A stretch of DNA of 64,000 nucleotides from Nansenia antarctica. Lineage: Eukaryota > Chordata > Actinopteri > Argentiniformes > Microstomatidae. The stretch's first letter is position 1. Every line of letters starts with the position of its first letter. Location of the stretch: the NCBI GenBank assembly GCA_963989245.1, contig CAXDII010000002.1, forward strand, positions 1 through 64,000. Direction: 5' to 3'. Below the pieces are notes generated by a model that was not told the origin of the DNA, searched no databases, and was given only the letters and a program-made list of their open reading frames with translations. Of the stretch, positions 52,610 through 62,776 are shown piece after piece. The translations under genes were made by a program, and so were the position numbers.

Positions 52610-54928
52610 CGTGTTCTATTTGGTTGTGTTGGTCTTAGTGCGTCACAGGACAGTGGTCTCTGTTGGGTGGTGATGACACCGGTACTGGCCCGTGTTCCAA
52701 CACCCACACGGCCCCCCCAGCCCCCCCCGGCCCGGTCCCTCAGAGGCGCTGACCCGCTTGGACCCCCCACTTCCCTGAACACGTGTCCGACTCCCAGCTC
52801 AACAACCTCACCCTGATGTGAGAGTGAGGAGGAAGGGGTGGGGGGGAGGTAGATGAGGAGAAAGGGGTGGGGGGGAGGTAGATGAGGAGGAAGGGGTGGG
52901 GGGGAGGTAGATGAGGAGGAAGGGGTGGGGGGGAGGTAGATGAGGAGGAAGGGGTGGGGGGGAGGTAGGGAAAGGAAGAGCGAGGGAGAGGAGAGGAGGT
53001 CTGATACAGAGGAGGGGGGGGGAGAACTGGAGGAGGGGGAGGAGAACTGGAGGAGGGGGGGAGGGCGAGATAGAAAAGACAGAGTAGAAGTAGAGTGTTT
53101 CCTCTGGTAAGCAGGAGGTCACCGGGAGGTTAATGCTTCTGAGAGAGAGGGAGGCGTGTTCCCGCAGTGAAGGGAAAACAACAACGAGGATGCCCTGCGG
53201 TTACACTGATCCTAAACCATCTGGATAGGCTAGAAGGTGTCAGAGCCACTGTAATAAACCTCTCAGATAACAGAGAGAGAGGGATTAGCGATCAGTCTTC
53301 AGTCAAGACTTTCAGCACCAGAGGATAATATCACAATGTTATGATGTGTATGCTAACAGCTTAAACAGGCTTTTCCAAGGTCATTCGAATTCAGATGCAC
53401 TATGTTGAGTTCCCCCGCATAAATGACATTTTGTGTGTGTGTGTGTGTGCGTGTGTGTGCATCTTTCTGTCTGTCTGCCTACCTGTCTGTCTTGTCTGCC
53501 TACCTGTCTGTCTTGTCTGCCTGTCTGTCTGCACTACCTGTCTGTCTGTCTGCCTGTCTGTCTGTCTGTCTGTCTGTCTTGTCTGTCTGCCTACCTGTCT
53601 GTCTGCCTACCTGTCTGTCTTGTCTGTCTGTCTGTCTACCTGTCTGTCTACCTGTCTGTCTGCCTGCCTGTCTGCCTGTCTGCCTACCTGTCTGTCTATC
53701 TGCCTACCTGTCTGTCTACCTGTCTGTCTGCCTGCCTATCCTAACTAGTGAGGAAGAGGAGGAGGAAGCTGGAGGTCTATGTAGTAGTAAAAAACAAGTA
53801 AATGTTTACTTTAGGACCTAAAGCAGCTATCAGTGATTTTATGACTAATATAAAGGGAGGGGGTGGAGGGTGGATGTGTTGGGACATGTACTCAGACCCC
53901 CTTTCAAGGCCAGTGGTAATGGTGCTAGTGGAGGTGCCAGGCAGTCTCCTGGATATCTGAGCCAACACTAGACAATCAGAGGACAGAGATCAGGGGGGAA
54001 TGATTAACTGGCCTGAACAGTTCAAAAGGTCGTCACTGGGCAGAGGAGCCGAGCCGGAGCCAGACAAGCCGGAGCCAGACAGCAGAGGAGGAGGATGGCA
54101 GTGATGGCTACCAGCACACCTGATTCAACTAATCAAGTACAAATCTTAATTGCTTTGTCCTTGATTAGTTGAATCAGGTGTGCTGGTGGTGGAACAGATC
54201 AAATATGTGGTGCCCCGAGGAGAGGGTTGGGAAACACTGCTCTAGTCTATAGAATGATGTAGAAGCCACACACTCTAGTACCAGATGCAGAAGTGTAGAT
54301 TTTAATTGGCAAAGGCTACGGCCAAAACCGTTGTCAATTAAAATATTTTGCATCTGGAACTTGAGTGCGGTGGCTTCTACTTCATTCAACAGTATTCTGC
54401 TCCGTCGCCAGCACCTCGCCTAAGTTTTCTGCGGTGTGTGTTCTCTTCTTTTTCAATTATACTCTAGTCTATAACAGAAAACGTGAAGGGGGTCAGAATA
54501 CTTTCCGAAGCCACTGTACATCAGTGGTTGGGCTGCTGTGTTGCTACAAAAGTAATAACGGAGAGAGGACAAGAATATATGAACGCCACAAAGACCCTTA
54601 TTTTTCATACACACATCCTCACAACACATTGGACTCAGCTGCACTCAGGCTAATTGAGTCTTAATTGGACCGACATTGGAATGTGAGGCATGTTTGGTGA
54701 TCAATAATTTCAAAACACACAGGATTGACCAATTAAGATATTATTATTGTTCAGACATGAACATACAATTTAAAAGTTTAAAATGTTTGCATTATGGTTT
54801 TTGGTTTGGTAGTCATTGGGAAAAGTCTGTTATCCACATAATAAAAAATCACATTGTTATTGGCATTATTGTCGTCATGCATAAATGTACATCTCTAACA
54901 TACGGAGCCCCTCTGGGGTCACCTAGGA
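52610..54928 (+). repeat. 2.3-kb tandem duplication, unit 2
   Basis: Direct repeat of 50377-52609, with one fewer VNTR unit at about 52815-52970 and an expanded CTGT array at 53465-53740. Otherwise only scattered substitutions. Confidence 0.95.
53465..53740. repeat. (CTGT/CTGC)n microsatellite, unit 2
   Basis: Expanded homologue of 51281-51415. Confidence 0.93.
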
Positions 54929-54944
54929 GAAGAAAAAAAAAAAA

Positions 54945-55105
54945 GAGTAAACTGTGGCCTCAGATTCATAAACTGTGCGCACAGTTTAGTAAACTGTGGC
55001 CTCAGATTCATAAACTGTGCGCACAGTTTAGTAAACTGTGGCCTCAGATTCATAAACTGTGCGCACAGTTTAGTAAACTGTGGCCTCAGATTCATAAACT
55101 GAATA
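54945..55105. repeat. 42-bp tandem repeat (about four units)
   Basis: Unit AGTAAACTGTGGCCTCAGAT plus TCATAAACTGTGCGCACAGTTT. It contains a palindrome AAACTGTGCGCACAGTTT, so each unit can fold. Directly abuts the end of tandem unit 2 via an A-rich stretch. Confidence 0.93.
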
Positions 55106-55375
55106 AACAAAATGTGCTGTTAAGAAAGCAAAGTGCAGAGGCATGCATTTAAAAAACTAGAAATTAAAACCACACTGCAAATAACAATAAGTGACAAAGA
55201 CGCGCACAAAAATAATAAATAAACCAGAAACTCACACGAGTAAAAATAATAATAATAAAAGCACACGAATCGGCCTGTTCCAAACTACTAGTAAGTCCAC
55301 AGTGTTAAATTCTGCCTAGTCCTATACTGTACTCTGACTAACAGAAATGACGATTAAAGCATTCTCTCAAGTTGC

Positions 55376-55541
55376 TTACACTTTTATTATAACTCCGTGT
55401 TGACATTCTACATCCAGCTCTCCACATGGCTGTGTCACACTCAACTTCGTCCGTGCAGAAACAAACCTTATGTTTTAATACAATCCTATTGTAACATCCC
55501 TTTTCTTTTACTGAACTAAAAGATCCTCTTGTAACATCCCT
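55376..55541. repeat. 163-bp direct repeat, distal copy
   Basis: From CTTACACTTTTATTATAACT to GATCCTCTTGTAAC; repeated at 55650-55811. Lies downstream of the nanos gene in its sense. Confidence 0.93.
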
Positions 55542-55649
55542 TTTCTTTTACTGAACTAACAGGGAGCTAAACAGTGAACAGTGAACAACATAAAAATCTT
55601 TCAAAACCATTTCTTTTTCTCTCTTTTTTTCCCTTTTCTTCTTCTCTTG

Positions 55650-55811
55650 CTTACACTTTTATTATAACTCCGTGTTGACATTCTACATCCAGCTCTCCAC
55701 ATGGCTGTGTCACACTCAACTTCGTCCGTGCAGAAACAAACCTTATGTTTTAATACAATCCTATTGTAACATCCCTTTTCTTTTACTGAACTAAAAGATC
55801 CTCTTGTAACA
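55650..55811. repeat. 163-bp direct repeat, proximal copy (nanos 3' region)
   Basis: Second copy. On the minus strand it carries AATAAA (55658-55663), about 186 nt past the nanos stop; the distal copy has the same signal at 55383-55388. Confidence 0.93.
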
Positions 55812-55848
55812 TTTGCGGTGCATCGTTGCACACTTGTCGTCCGCTTCC

Positions 55849-56133
55849 CTACGGCGACTTGGAGTACACGGAGGTGTAGGCGCTGTCAACCTGGGGACAG
55901 AAGCGCTTGGTGTGCGCCTGGGCCCCTGTGGCCCCGCAGAGTGGACAGACGTACTGCCACAAGAAGGGGCAGACCACGTTCCCGTGTTGGTCCTTGAGCC
56001 AGTGGTTGGTGAACACCCCCTCGGCCTCCCCGTTGTGGCGGCAGAAACTGCAGACCTTGCGAGGCGATCCAGCGCGTCTCCCGGGTCTGTGCGCAGGCCT
56101 GCTGCCTGTTAGGGAATGTTGCACTACAGTCAT

Positions 56134-56198
<65 letters not shown>

Positions 56199-56660
56199 TG
56201 TTCTAATGTTTACACCTGCGTTCGCCCTGCTCAGGACTTGTTTAATTATTGTCATTTCGCAGAGTCATTTCATTAAAGCAAATGAACAAATGGAATATTG
56301 TTCTTATTTACCTGTCTCCCTGGCCGGACCAGAAGAGGCGTCGTCTTTACGCACATGGACATGGCTCTGGGCGCCGCCGCCTCGGGGTCCCTCTCCGGGC
56401 CGCTGTGGTAGATGGTTCTCATCCCGCGGCCTCGACGATGATGGTGTAACAATGTCTCCACCGACCGTCGGCGGCTCGGAGGTCAACGTTCTATCCTGCA
56501 TGATCCCTCGGACAGCCCCCGTTAGCTGCATGTAGTCTCCCCAGAGCTGGAACCCATTATTTTCAGACTTTTTAGTGTGCGTTTGTCTTTCCTGTTGCAT
56601 GAGATCTAGGAGTCGCAGTTGGAGTTGGAGAATGTCCATCGTCTCAGTTATCGACACCAT
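55849..56660 (-). CDS. nanos3: Nanos RNA-binding protein, nanos3-like (201 aa, two exons)
   Basis: Minus-strand exons 56660-56312 (349 bp) and 56105-55849 (257 bp); intron 206 bp with a TA repeat; total 606 bp in frame. The start ATG has a strong context (ACCATGG). Residues 36-54 hold FQLWGDYMQL, the NOT1-interacting motif that recruits the CCR4-NOT deadenylase. Residues 135-186 form the two nanos CCHC zinc fingers (C135, C138, H151, C162; C170, C173, H181, C186; e.g. CSFCRHNGE, YVCPLCGATG, AHTKRFCP). The end YTSVYSKSP favours nanos3 over nanos1 or nanos2. Nanos proteins bind 3' UTRs with Pumilio and repress translation in germ cells; nanos3 is needed for primordial germ cell maintenance. A duplicated 163-bp block lies in the likely 3' UTR. 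A nanos gene is near certain; the paralogue is fairly sure. Confidence 0.92.
56138..56196. repeat. (TA)n microsatellite in the nanos intron
   Basis: Pure TA tract, about a quarter of the 206-bp intron. Confidence 0.95.
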
Positions 56661-57471
56661 GGTGTTAGATTAGACCGTACCAGGGGAAAACACGCTCTGC
56701 CAGACACGCGTGGGGAGTGCCGCTGCTCGCAGTTTCCAAAGAGGTTTAATAATGCTTAGCGCACCCCCACACCTGACGCCTTTATGGCTGCGTTCGTCAA
56801 TTCGCTCTGAGAGCACCGGAGCGCACACTGGGGGTCAACTTCATAAAGGGACCAAGTAATTTGATTGGACAAGAGGCATTCCATGAATGCTGAACAGACA
56901 GAGCGTGTTTACGAAACGAACGCACCCTTGATTGTCAACAGCCAATCAGATGGTACCGTGCACCAGCAGTGATAAGGTCGTGCACGGCGCGTGATGCTAC
57001 CCAATTAGTGAACCCCTCTAGGTTTGGAACATTGAACGAAAGACGAGAGCGAAAGCATTTGGCAAAGACAATTACTTTATTCAACCAAAGCATATTCTAT
57101 AGGATTGTCGACCAAAAACTTAACATGAGTGCTTGATTTGGACATTATATGAATCTGTTCCATTGCTTACAGTGCCTTAAAATTGGGGGATTATGTATAG
57201 TATACAGTGGCAGCTCGTGATAAAAATGTTGGGTGGGGCACAGGTTATGAGGGCATGCTCCACGGGGAAGAATATCAACTTTAAAATCTGGATTTACAGT
57301 CGATTTTAGCATGAGAATATATATATAACTGAATTATTTTTATATACAACTTATTAAAGGGAAAACTGCAAACACAACAAAAATATGATGCACAACAACT
57401 GACAAATCAACTGGAATAATATTTGTTAGCAGAGTAGACCTAATGTTAACAGAATGGACTTAAACCCTTTG
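56661..57471. other. Upstream region of the nanos gene
   Basis: No other gene seen. Contains the nanos 5' flank, with no obvious TATA box. The chromovirus inserted about 810 bp upstream of the start codon, at the 5-bp site CTTTG (57467-57471). Confidence 0.5.
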
Positions 57472-58265
57472 TGTTATGGTAGCACTATCAAAAGAGTCAA
57501 GTGTGGCAGAACCCCAGAACAGACGGACACAAGAGGCAAACTAATAATAAAAGGATTTATTAAAATGATGGACAAAAGAATAACCCTACTCTAACGGGGC
57601 CTAAGTGGGGGGAATGTGTGGATGCCAGAGAACTGGATAATGTAAATGAGGTGTGAGTGGAACTGTAATCTATGTGTCTGGGTGAGAGTGTCTAGCGTGC
57701 AAAACTAGTGTGGTGTAGATATGTAGATGAGTGAAGTGTTGAAATATGTACGTGTACTAACCAGTCCAGAGCAGAGAGGGGGAATAGTCGGCAGGCAGGC
57801 AGACGGGGGTTTAGGCAGGAGGAGTAGGCGGCAGGCAGGCAGGGGGTTAGGCAGGAGGAGTAGGCGGTAGGCAGGCAGGGGCATAGGCAGGAGGGGTGGT
57901 CGTTAGGCAGGCAGGGACATAGGCAGGAGACGTAGTCGATAGGCAGGCAGGAGGTCTAGGCAGGGGGAGGCAGGTTCCTTTGGGGAGCGAGGATCAACAA
58001 AGAAAACAACTACGGTTAGCAAAATAACAAACAAACAAAACTCTGAAGAGAAACTACTTGAACGAGAAGAGAGAACAGGGAGAGCCAAAATACTAACCAC
58101 ATGGGTCAAAATAATCAAGCGTCGGAGGAAGGTTTCTGGGGCTTCTTATAGGGCTGCCTCCTCCTGAGTTGATAGCTGGACCCAGCTGTCTCCACTTGAG
58201 CCTGATGAGGCTCAACGAGCGCCAACGAGGCAGGAGGGGGCGGAGCCGATGAGGGATTCACAACA
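57472..58265 (-). repeat. 3' LTR of the chromovirus
   Basis: 794 bp; matches 62777-63571 apart from a G-run length change (about 57807) and one C/A difference (about 58090). Its U3 (58265-58121) also encodes the last ~50 residues of pol. Confidence 0.96.
58110..58120 (-). promoter_or_regulatory. Self-priming 11-mer in 3' LTR (predicted start of R)
   Basis: The minus strand reads GCTTGATTATT, the same 11-mer as in the 5' LTR (63416-63426). The pol stop codon TGA (58117-58115) lies inside it. Confidence 0.65.
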
Positions 58266-61200
58266 GTACCCCCCCCCTTAGGGGAGGCACCTGACGACCG
58301 TCCTGGAGCGTCCGGGTGGGCCAGATAGAAATCCTCCAGGAGTGTGGGGTCGGCGAGGTAGGACGGGGGCACCCAGCTCCGGTCTTCGGGGCCGTAACCC
58401 ACCCAGTCCACCAGATACTGGAACCCCCGTCCCCTACGGCGGACAGCCAGTAGGCGGTCAACCGTCCACACCTGGTCGCCATCCTTCAGGACCCGGGGAG
58501 GTGGGGGGGCTGGAACGGGGGGGGACAGGGGGCTAGTGGAAACAGGCTTGAGGAGGGACACGTGAAATACTGGGTGGACCTTGAGAGCAGGGGGAAGGTT
58601 TAATCGAACCGCTGCAGGGTTAATAATCCGGTCAATAGTGTAGGGCCCAACATAGCGGGGATTTAGCTTACGGGAGGAGGTCTGGGCGGTCTGGAGGGGC
58701 AGGTCCCGGGCCAACAGCCAGACCTTCTGGCCGGGACGATAGGCCGGGGCTGGCACCCTCCGCCGGTCGGCACAGCGACGGGACCGCTCAGTGGCCCGCA
58801 GCAGAGCGGTCCGGGTGGTCCTCCAGATGCGCCGACACCGGCGGAGGTGGACCCTGGTGGACGGGACTGCCACCTCCAGCTCCTGTTGGGGAAAGAGAGG
58901 GGGTTGATAGCCCAAGGAGCATTCAAAAGGGGACATACCCGTGGCGGAGCTCTCCATGGTGTTGATGGCATACTCCACCCATGGTAGGTACTTGGCCCAG
59001 GAGGCGGGGTTGCTGGTGGTGACACAACGCAGGGCTGCCTCCAGGGCCTGGTTGGTCCGCTCGGCCTGTCCGTTGGACTGCGGATGGTATCCAGAGGTGA
59101 GGCTGACCGAGGCCCCAATTCCCTTACAGAAGGCCTGCCACACCTTGGAGATGAACTGGGGGCCCCGGTCGGACACAATGTTGTGGGGAATGCCGTGAAG
59201 CCTCACCACATGGAGCGTGAGGAGGTCAGCAGTCTCGGCCGCGGAGGGGAGCTTGGGAAGGGCGACAAAGTGGACAGCCTTGGAAAACCTGTCCACAATG
59301 GTTAGGATGGTGTCCTTACCCTTGGATAAGGGGAGCCCCGTAACGAAGTCTAAAGCGATGTGGGACCAAGGACGACCGGGGATAGGGAGGGGACATAGGA
59401 GGCCCGAAGGAGGACGATGGGAGGCCTTACTTCGGGAGCAGATGGTGCAGGCACCCACAAACTCCTTAACGTCCCCCCGGAGTGTGGGCCACCAAAAACG
59501 TCGGCTGATAAACTCCGCTGTCCGGTGGGAGCCAGGGTGGCAGGCAAAGTGACTAGAGTGCCCCCACTCTAGCACTTGCGGCCGGACAGTGGAGGGAACA
59601 AAAAGTCTGTGCCGGGGTCCGGTACCTGGGTCCGGCTCGGCACGCTGGGCCTGTCTGACCACCGACTCGATGGCCCAGGTGACGACACCTACCACCCGGG
59701 TAGGGGGGAGGATGGTGTCTTGGGTCACCGGCATATCCGGGGACTCCCCCGGGAACAGCCGGGAGAGGGCGTCCGCCCTGACGTTCTTTGACCCCGGGCG
59801 GTAGGTGAGGGTGAAGTCGAATCGGCTGAAGAACAGGGCCCAGCGTGCCTGTCTAGGGTTAAGCCTTTTTGCCGTCCTCATATAGGTCAAGTTCTTGTGG
59901 TCAGACCACACTAGGAACGGCAGCTTAGCCCCCTCCAGCCAGTGCCTCCACTCTCCGAGGGCAGCGTGGATGGCCAGCAACTCCTTGTTGCCCACATCGT
60001 AGTTCCTCTCGGCAGGGTCAAACCGGCGAGAGTAGTAGGCACACGGGTGGACCTTCTGGTCCTCCTCCGACCGCTGGGTGAGAACGGCCCCGACGCCCGT
60101 GTCTGAAGCGTCTACCTCCACGATGAACTGCCTGGCTGGATCCGGGTGGGCCAACACCGGCGCGGTCGTAAAGAGGCCCTTCAGGGTGGAGAAGGCCGCC
60201 TCAGCCTCAGGGGTCCAAGAGAACGGGCGAACAGTGGAGGTACAAGCAGTGAGAGGGGCCGCCACCTGGCTAAACCCCTTGATGAACCGCCGGGTAAACC
60301 CGGCGAACCCGAGGAAGCGCCGGAGTTGTGTTCGGTCGGTGGGTCGTGGCCACTCTGCCACCGCCTTAATCTTAGCCGGGTCGGCGCGCATTTGCCCTTC
60401 CTCCACGACGTTACCCAGGTACGTCACAGAGGAGGAGTGGAAGACGCATTTCTCCGCCTTGACGAAGAGACGATTCTCCAGGAGCCGTTGTAGGACCAGG
60501 CGCACGTGTTGGTGGTGTTCCTCCATGGTCGGGGAAAAGATCAGGATATCATCCAGGTAAACAACCACGAAAACATTTATCATGTCCCTCAGCACGTCAT
60601 TGACCAGCTCCTGGAAGACTCCGGGGGCATTGGACAGGCCAAAGGGCATGACCAGGTACTCGAAGTGACCGAGGTGGGTGTTGAACCCGGTCTTCCACTC
60701 GTCCCCCTCCTTGACCCTAACCAGATGGTAGGCGTTGCGGAGGTCAAGTTTAGTGAACACCCGGGCGTGAGTGAGTGGCTCGAAAGTGGAACTCATAAGG
60801 GGGAGTGGGTATTTATTCTTAACAGTGATGGTGTTTAAACTACGAAAATCTATACAGGGCCTCAGGCCACCATCCTTCTTCGCCACAAAGAAGAAGCCCG
60901 CCGCGAGGGGGGAAGACGATGGTCGAATTACACCCGAGGCTAGGGACTCGGCTATATAATTGCGCATTGCCTCCTTCTCCGGGACCGAGAGGTTGTAGAG
61001 ACGACCCTTGGGAAGGGCTGCCCCGGGAAGGAGGTTGATGGGACAATCATACGGCCGGTGAGGAGGAAGTGAAAGGGCGCGGTCCTTACTAAACACCATG
61101 GCCAGGTCAAGATACGTAGAGGGGACACCAGTGAGGTCCGGGGGAGAGACTAAGGGCCTGGGACCGCTGGACGGAGAGAGGGCGGAGCGTAGGCAGTTGG

Positions 61201-61693
61201 CATGACAGGGGATGCTCCAGCCCAAAATCCGTCCAGTGGTCCAGGAGATGTGGGGATCGTGTCTCTCCAACCACGGCCTACCTAATACTAGGGGTGCAGT
61301 GGGGGCGTGGAGGACAAGAAAACGTGCCGTCTCGACGTGATTACCGGACATGGTGAGGGTGAGGGATTCAGTGCTATGCGTGATCCTACCTAAGGGCCTC
61401 CCATCGATGGCTTGGGGGAACAAGGCATGGTCGAGGGGAACGAGCGGGATGCCGGCCTGACGAGCGAGGGTGATGTCCATCAAGCACTCGTCGGCCCCGG
61501 AGTCAATGAGGGCGCCGGCAGAAATGGACTCCTCACCCCAGGAGAGGGTGGCTGGGAACAGCCGGTTGTGGTTCTTGATGGGTTGGGGGATCGAGGCACG
61601 GCTCACCAAAAACCCCTCTTTTAGCGAGCCGGGTCTTTTGGCCGCGCCGGGCAGGTTCGGAGGACGTGTCCGGGTCTTCCGCAATACAGGCAC
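58115..61693 (-). CDS. pol: Chromovirus pol polyprotein (1192 codons, intact)
   Basis: Domain order: aspartic protease (ALIDSGADE, D64), reverse transcriptase (catalytic YLDD 379-382), RNase H (VDASDTGVGAVL, WSDHKNLTYM), integrase with HHCC zinc finger and DD-E core (SDRGPQF, HPQSNGQAERTNQ), chromodomain about 1075-1128 (LVDWVGYGPEDRSWVP). Acts in cytoplasmic particles to copy the RNA and insert it; chromodomains steer integration to modified histones. The frame opens with GTG, not ATG, at 61693; the first ATG is about residue 72. It overlaps the gag end by 73 nt in the -1 frame, so expression as a Gag-Pol fusion by frameshifting is likely, but I see no canonical slippery heptamer. The stop lies inside the 3' LTR. 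No internal stop. Confidence 0.97.
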   Translation of the reverse strand: MPVLRKTRTRPPNLPGAAKRPGSLKEGFLVSRASIPQPIKNHNRLFPATLSWGEESISAGALIDSGADECLMDITLARQAGIPLVPLDHALFPQAIDGRPLGRITHSTESLTLTMSGNHVETARFLVLHAPTAPLVLGRPWLERHDPHISWTTGRILGWSIPCHANCLRSALSPSSGPRPLVSPPDLTGVPSTYLDLAMVFSKDRALSLPPHRPYDCPINLLPGAALPKGRLYNLSVPEKEAMRNYIAESLASGVIRPSSSPLAAGFFFVAKKDGGLRPCIDFRSLNTITVKNKYPLPLMSSTFEPLTHARVFTKLDLRNAYHLVRVKEGDEWKTGFNTHLGHFEYLVMPFGLSNAPGVFQELVNDVLRDMINVFVVVYLDDILIFSPTMEEHHQHVRLVLQRLLENRLFVKAEKCVFHSSSVTYLGNVVEEGQMRADPAKIKAVAEWPRPTDRTQLRRFLGFAGFTRRFIKGFSQVAAPLTACTSTVRPFSWTPEAEAAFSTLKGLFTTAPVLAHPDPARQFIVEVDASDTGVGAVLTQRSEEDQKVHPCAYYSRRFDPAERNYDVGNKELLAIHAALGEWRHWLEGAKLPFLVWSDHKNLTYMRTAKRLNPRQARWALFFSRFDFTLTYRPGSKNVRADALSRLFPGESPDMPVTQDTILPPTRVVGVVTWAIESVVRQAQRAEPDPGTGPRHRLFVPSTVRPQVLEWGHSSHFACHPGSHRTAEFISRRFWWPTLRGDVKEFVGACTICSRSKASHRPPSGLLCPLPIPGRPWSHIALDFVTGLPLSKGKDTILTIVDRFSKAVHFVALPKLPSAAETADLLTLHVVRLHGIPHNIVSDRGPQFISKVWQAFCKGIGASVSLTSGYHPQSNGQAERTNQALEAALRCVTTSNPASWAKYLPWVEYAINTMESSATGMSPFECSLGYQPPLFPQQELEVAVPSTRVHLRRCRRIWRTTRTALLRATERSRRCADRRRVPAPAYRPGQKVWLLARDLPLQTAQTSSRKLNPRYVGPYTIDRIINPAAVRLNLPPALKVHPVFHVSLLKPVSTSPLSPPVPAPPPPRVLKDGDQVWTVDRLLAVRRRGRGFQYLVDWVGYGPEDRSWVPPSYLADPTLLEDFYLAHPDAPGRSSGASPKGGGTVVNPSSAPPPPASLALVEPHQAQVETAGSSYQLRRRQPYKKPQKPSSDA
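58269..58279 (-). promoter_or_regulatory. Polypurine tract
   Basis: The minus strand reads AAGGGGGGGGG just upstream of the 3' LTR (TGTTGTGAATCC), separated by TAC. This is the expected plus-strand DNA primer. It also lies within the pol frame. Confidence 0.8.
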
Positions 61694-62760
61694 AGCCCGC
61701 CCCGCATTCTCTGCTCTCTCTCTTCCTGAGAGAGGCGGGACCGGCCGACCTGCATGGGCTCCTCCGCTGACTCAGAGGTGGACGGGGCTGGGGAGAGCAT
61801 GGGAACCCGAGGGGGCAGGGCCGAGTGGGCGGCCGCAAAACGGGGGAGAGAGGACGTGCGGCTGGGGACCGAGTGAGGGGGCCCCACGGCGCGTTGGCTG
61901 CGCTCCTGGCGGCGCTCCCGCAGGCGCTCATCCATTTGTAGGGACAAGGTGACCAGTTCTTGAAGGGAGCCTGGGCGGTCCCGGACGATAAGGTCCTTCA
62001 CCGCCTCACTCAGACCCCGCCGGTAGGCGCAAAGGAGCGCTATGTCTCCCCACCCGCTGTCGGCGGCGAGGATCCGGAACTCTAAGGTGTAGTCCGCGAC
62101 GGTCCTGGAGCCTTGCCGGAGTTCCAGCATCCTGGAGGCGGCGTCCGCGCCGTCAGAGGGGTGGTCAAACAAAAAGGAAAACTCCCGGCGGAACGCCTCG
62201 TAGTCCTGGGCAAGATGTGGGTCTCTGCCCACCACGGCTATGGCCCAGTCTAGAGCCTTGTCCACCAGGAGGGACATAATGAAGGCTACTTTAGCCTCTT
62301 CTGACCCATACTTGGACGGTTGGAAAGCAAAAAAAAGTTCACACTGGGTCAGGAACCCTCTGCCCAGATCAAAGTTCCCTCCAAAGGGTCAAGGGGTAAC
62401 CAGGTTGGGCTCGGGTTGGGCGGGAGCTCGCCCTGGGGGGGCTGGAACCCCCGGTGAATCAGCAGGGGGAGCAGGGACTGCAGCTCCTCCAGGGAGCGTG
62501 TTCAGCCTCAGCTGGATGGAAGCCACCGCAGAGACAAGAGTGCCCATCTGGACAGCAAGGGAGGCGAGAGCAGCTGAGGCGGAGGTGGACGACTTCTGGA
62601 GCTCAGCGATGTTACCCTGAACGGAGGGGAAAGCCTTACACAACTCCGCCTGGAGGGACGCGAGCTCGGCCGCGTGGGCGGAAACAAGCTCGTCAACTGA
62701 ATGGGACACTGGGTTGGGCTTAACTGCGGGCGTCTGCCCCGAGGTGCTGCCTTGACTCAT
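61621..62760 (-). pseudogene. gag: Chromovirus gag with one in-frame stop
   Basis: 380 codons in one frame from ATG at 62760 to TAA at 61621, interrupted only by TGA at 62391-62389 (codon 124). The N-terminal part is Ala/Pro-rich with a coiled-coil-like stretch. After the stop comes the retrotransposon Gag domain (ALDWAIAV, FRREFSFLFD, LRQGSRTVADYTLEFR) and a zinc knuckle CLYCGRPGHVLRTC (C-x2-C-x4-H-x4-C). Gag would form the particle and bind the RNA. The stop probably makes this copy dependent on Gag from elsewhere. Only about 16 nt separate the ATG from the LTR. Confidence 0.9.
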
Positions 62761-62764
62761 TTTG

Positions 62765-62775
62765 GCTTGATTATT
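62765..62775 (-). promoter_or_regulatory. Primer binding site, complementary to the element's own 5' end
   Basis: One nt inside the 5' LTR the minus strand reads AATAATCAAGC, a perfect 11-nt complement of GCTTGATTATT at 63426-63416. No tRNA 3'-end complement (TGG-type) is present. Matches the self-priming scheme known for Tf1. Confidence 0.75.
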
Positions 62776-62776
62776 C

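Noticed and set aside
58342..62723. Many plus-strand frames across the retrotransposon
   Set aside because: Shadows of GC-rich gag and pol on the opposite strand.
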